64,000 nt of DNA from Himantopus leucocephalus (Eukaryota; Chordata; Aves; Charadriiformes; Recurvirostridae), in contig RSEF01000002.1 of NCBI GenBank assembly GCA_003993805.1, forward strand, positions 6,700,868 to 6,764,867, read 5' to 3'. Positions 61,401 to 64,000 of the stretch are shown piece after piece. Position 1 is the stretch's first letter. Each line of letters starts with the position of its first letter. A program made the translations under genes and the position numbers. The notes below the pieces were generated by a model that worked only from the letters and a program-made list of their open reading frames with translations, had not been told where the DNA came from and made no database searches.

Positions 61401-64000
61401 GTGCATACGCCGCTAGCACACTTCAGCCTAAAAGGATGAGGGAGCCTGACACCAGCAGCAAAGACTTGATTAATTGATCACTCAAGGGTGCATACCTCAA
61501 AAAAGGCTCAACTCTAGTATGCTCTCATTTGGAACAAGTGCCAAATGTTTTTCCAATTTGCTAAGCTTTTCCTTGTAGCATCCTCCACGCTGGTACTTTT
61601 AGTGCATCCACTGTCCTCAAGTTTTAGGAAAATAAACATCTGTTGAGACCAAAAGGAGAAGCATCACGAGCACAAACAAGACAAAGTCTGCTGGAAGCGG
61701 TTCACCAAATTGATGGAGACCTGTGATTTTAAGACGAAAAAAAAAAACCCACTTGTAAAACCTTACTGGAGAAGATTATGGTTTAACCTTTTGACTCTAT
61801 TCAGAATCAGAGAGCTCAAAATGACTACAAAGAAATAAATGAATCAAATAAGGGCAACGGGATGATTTCTCCAGCTGTGCTCGCTATAGTAACTCAAAGC
61901 ACCAGATATTCTGTGGCAGAGGAGCTGTAAGCAAAATCCTCCAAGTTTACTAACTCTCCCTCTGCCGGGAGGAACAGGACAGAAGGTAAGGGCTGGAGGA
62001 ATGGGTTTTACAAGTATTTAGAATACAAGTCCCAGGTGGCCAAAAGCTCAACTCAAGTTATCCAGACCTACCCAAACGGTATTTGCATACACAATTTATT
62101 ATTTACGACATGATGCAGAAGTGGTAAAGAAAAGTTTTCCACTGTCAAAACAGAAAAGGAACAGGTTTTCAGACAGAAAGCCATTTCAAAAATATAAAGC
62201 TGTTGCATTTCTGCTCACACAATAGATCATTCGCTACATAAAGCCGAAGGTCCCATAAATACTCTGCGTAGTGCAGTCATAGCACATCAGTCTCAAATGC
62301 CATTGCAATTGTCAAGGCAAAACAATTGCCAAATTGAGTTTTTACTCATCCTTTTACTGCTTGGACAAGAGCTGTGGTATTTAATCTAGCCTTAAAAATT
62401 CAAGCTTTACAACACTAGGCAGTTTACCAAGAAGATGAGTAACGGAGCACGGGTGGGCTCACAAACAGCTGGCCTCCCCGGAGAGCCCATGCCCTCTCTT
62501 TGGTGCACCACCACCTGCCTGCCGTCCCCGTCCCACACCCCTGTTCTCCTTGCGATAGGCAGAGGGAAAGCCCAGATGAAATTCTCGTCGGCAGCCAACT
62601 TCTCCCCAAACCCAGGAGACAGAAATGATGCAACTGGCCAGTGAGCAAGTCAAACAACAGCTCCACAAGCAAGGCATTGTGCAAGCTCGGTTCTGCAGCT
62701 GCCCTCTAACGTGGCATCCCCACGATGACAGCCACTGGCAGCACACTGCAGTTATCTCAACAGGAAGAATTTCTCAATACTTGAAATCTTCTGCACAAGC
62801 TATCAGTAAACAGTTTGATGGGGTCAAGAACAACAACTACCGAAGAGTTGCAATTCCCCTTTCTGTTAGACTTATTAGATGTATAGTTTCTTTAACCCAT
62901 CTTTTTCCGTTAAAATATCTGCTTATGTACTCTGCTTAATTATTAAACACTTAACAGCTGGCACAAGCCTACCACAAGCCTAGCATCCTACCTAAGTTAG
63001 TCTCCATGTAGATCTACTCAGTCTTACCTACAGAACAAACTAGTTTGGGTTTTGTCACAAAAGGGTTCTAGAAATTTCATAATGAAATGCTGTCAGTCAT
63101 ATCAGATCAGACAAGACTTACTGCATAACCAACTCTCAGTATCTCACGCACAGCTATGTTCAACTTACTACGCTTCACAGAGATGAAGTTTTCATACTGA
63201 AAGTTACACTCGATTTAACTGGAACATTGGGATCTCTATCTGCTTTAATTCAGAATACCAAGATGCACAAAATGGAGCAACCAGCATTTCCACGGGGCAG
63301 ATTAGCTGTATGTCCTCAGAGCACAGAAAGGGACAGAACATCTTCTTGGAGCAGATGGAGGTTTAACTGGGTAACAAAGGGAATTACAGCATCACTCTTC
63401 CACAAAAATCTTTTCACAAAATAGCAGATGATCTCAGAACCCATCACTAGCTCATCATTCATCTCAGGCTTCATCATTAGCAACTTTCTATGGTTAATTA
63501 AGATTTTTTCCCCCCAGGTACTAATTATGGCTATGCAGTTGCTATTTTGCTGTCCGCTGCTATGTAGTTCAGTGAATCACTCTAATGACTATAAATACAA
63601 TACATCTGGGTCAGTAAAGAACTGTTTCTAAACCTCTGGAGACACTGATACAATGAGTAGTTTGTGTTATACTCAGATGCAACTTAATTCTACCATTAGA
63701 CTTTTAATCATGAAGAATTATCACTTACAAACATCTACTTTGAGCTGCAGTTTTATCCATTTTGTAGTGATTTCCTTGAGATGTAAACATTATGATACCA
63801 GGATTAAAGAATGATTTTCTGATGCTTACAGAGAAAACTCTTGCTGACACACATCTCCGTTGGTGCACTTGCTCCTGTGATACTCATCCTCTATTTGCAA
63901 CACAGAGTGGTGGCACTCCTCCTCTCTCAAAGTGCTGTCTGAGCTTCCTGAAGGTCAGACTAAAGGATCTGCCCTTACAATCCTGTAAAAGTGGAAGTCT
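58496..64000 (-). other. RHEB: RHEB intron 1 (3' part)
   Basis: At least 5.5 kb of AT-rich intron upstream of exon 2. I searched it for the conserved RHEB N-terminus on the minus strand and for a CpG-rich promoter and found neither, so exon 1 and the promoter lie beyond position 64000. No repeat or nested gene is clearly recognised. Confidence 0.85.

Noticed and set aside
1..64000. CRISPR arrays, operons, tRNA or rRNA genes, or an integrated prophage-like system.
   Set aside because: The window is vertebrate nuclear DNA with spliced genes and CR1 elements. No direct-repeat/spacer array, cloverleaf sequence or rRNA block was recognised by eye.

Overview
This is a gene-poor stretch of vertebrate nuclear DNA, almost certainly from a bird. 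A CR1 retrotransposon ends in the characteristic repeated ATTCTATG tail at 4146, a second CR1 piece lies next to an assembly gap at 32720, and introns are compact. A turtle or crocodilian cannot be formally excluded. There are no prokaryotic genes: every real coding segment is a spliced exon, and long unspliced reading frames here are chance.

Three genes lie on the minus strand in the order WDR86 (only the first coding exon, 371-533), CRYGN (complete, four coding exons, 19321-28010) and RHEB (coding exons 2-8, 35860-58495; exon 1 lies beyond the right edge). From established knowledge, the human 7q36.1 segment carries WDR86, CRYGN and RHEB in the same order and orientation, so this is a conserved synteny block and not an operon or newly assembled system. 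WDR86 is a WD40-repeat protein of unknown function. CRYGN is gamma-N crystallin, a beta-gamma crystallin of lens and retina. RHEB is the small GTPase that activates mTORC1.

Layout: 1-370 WDR86 intron 1; 371-533 WDR86 first coding exon; about 870-2010 CpG island, the likely WDR86 promoter; 2113-2173 poly-C run; 2174-19220 intergenic DNA with one clear CR1 and several decayed repeats; 19225-28064 CRYGN, with a TATA box, a MARE-like half site and a Sox-like site at its 5' end; 28316-28449 a long polypyrimidine tract just upstream of CRYGN; 28450-34940 intergenic with a 100-N gap; about 34940-64000 RHEB, running from its 3' end into intron 1, with a second 100-N gap in intron 4.

All splice junctions were read by hand. 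The four CRYGN exons sum to 552 coding bases (183 residues plus stop). The seven RHEB exons sum to 503 bases, exactly 52 short of a 184-residue protein, which is the size expected for the missing first coding exon.

The most unusual structure is a set of near-identical direct duplications, each interrupted by a single N. They look like unmerged contig ends or haplotypes. One pair, in RHEB intron 4, differs by a precise 23-bp inversion. I found no convincing undescribed biological system.
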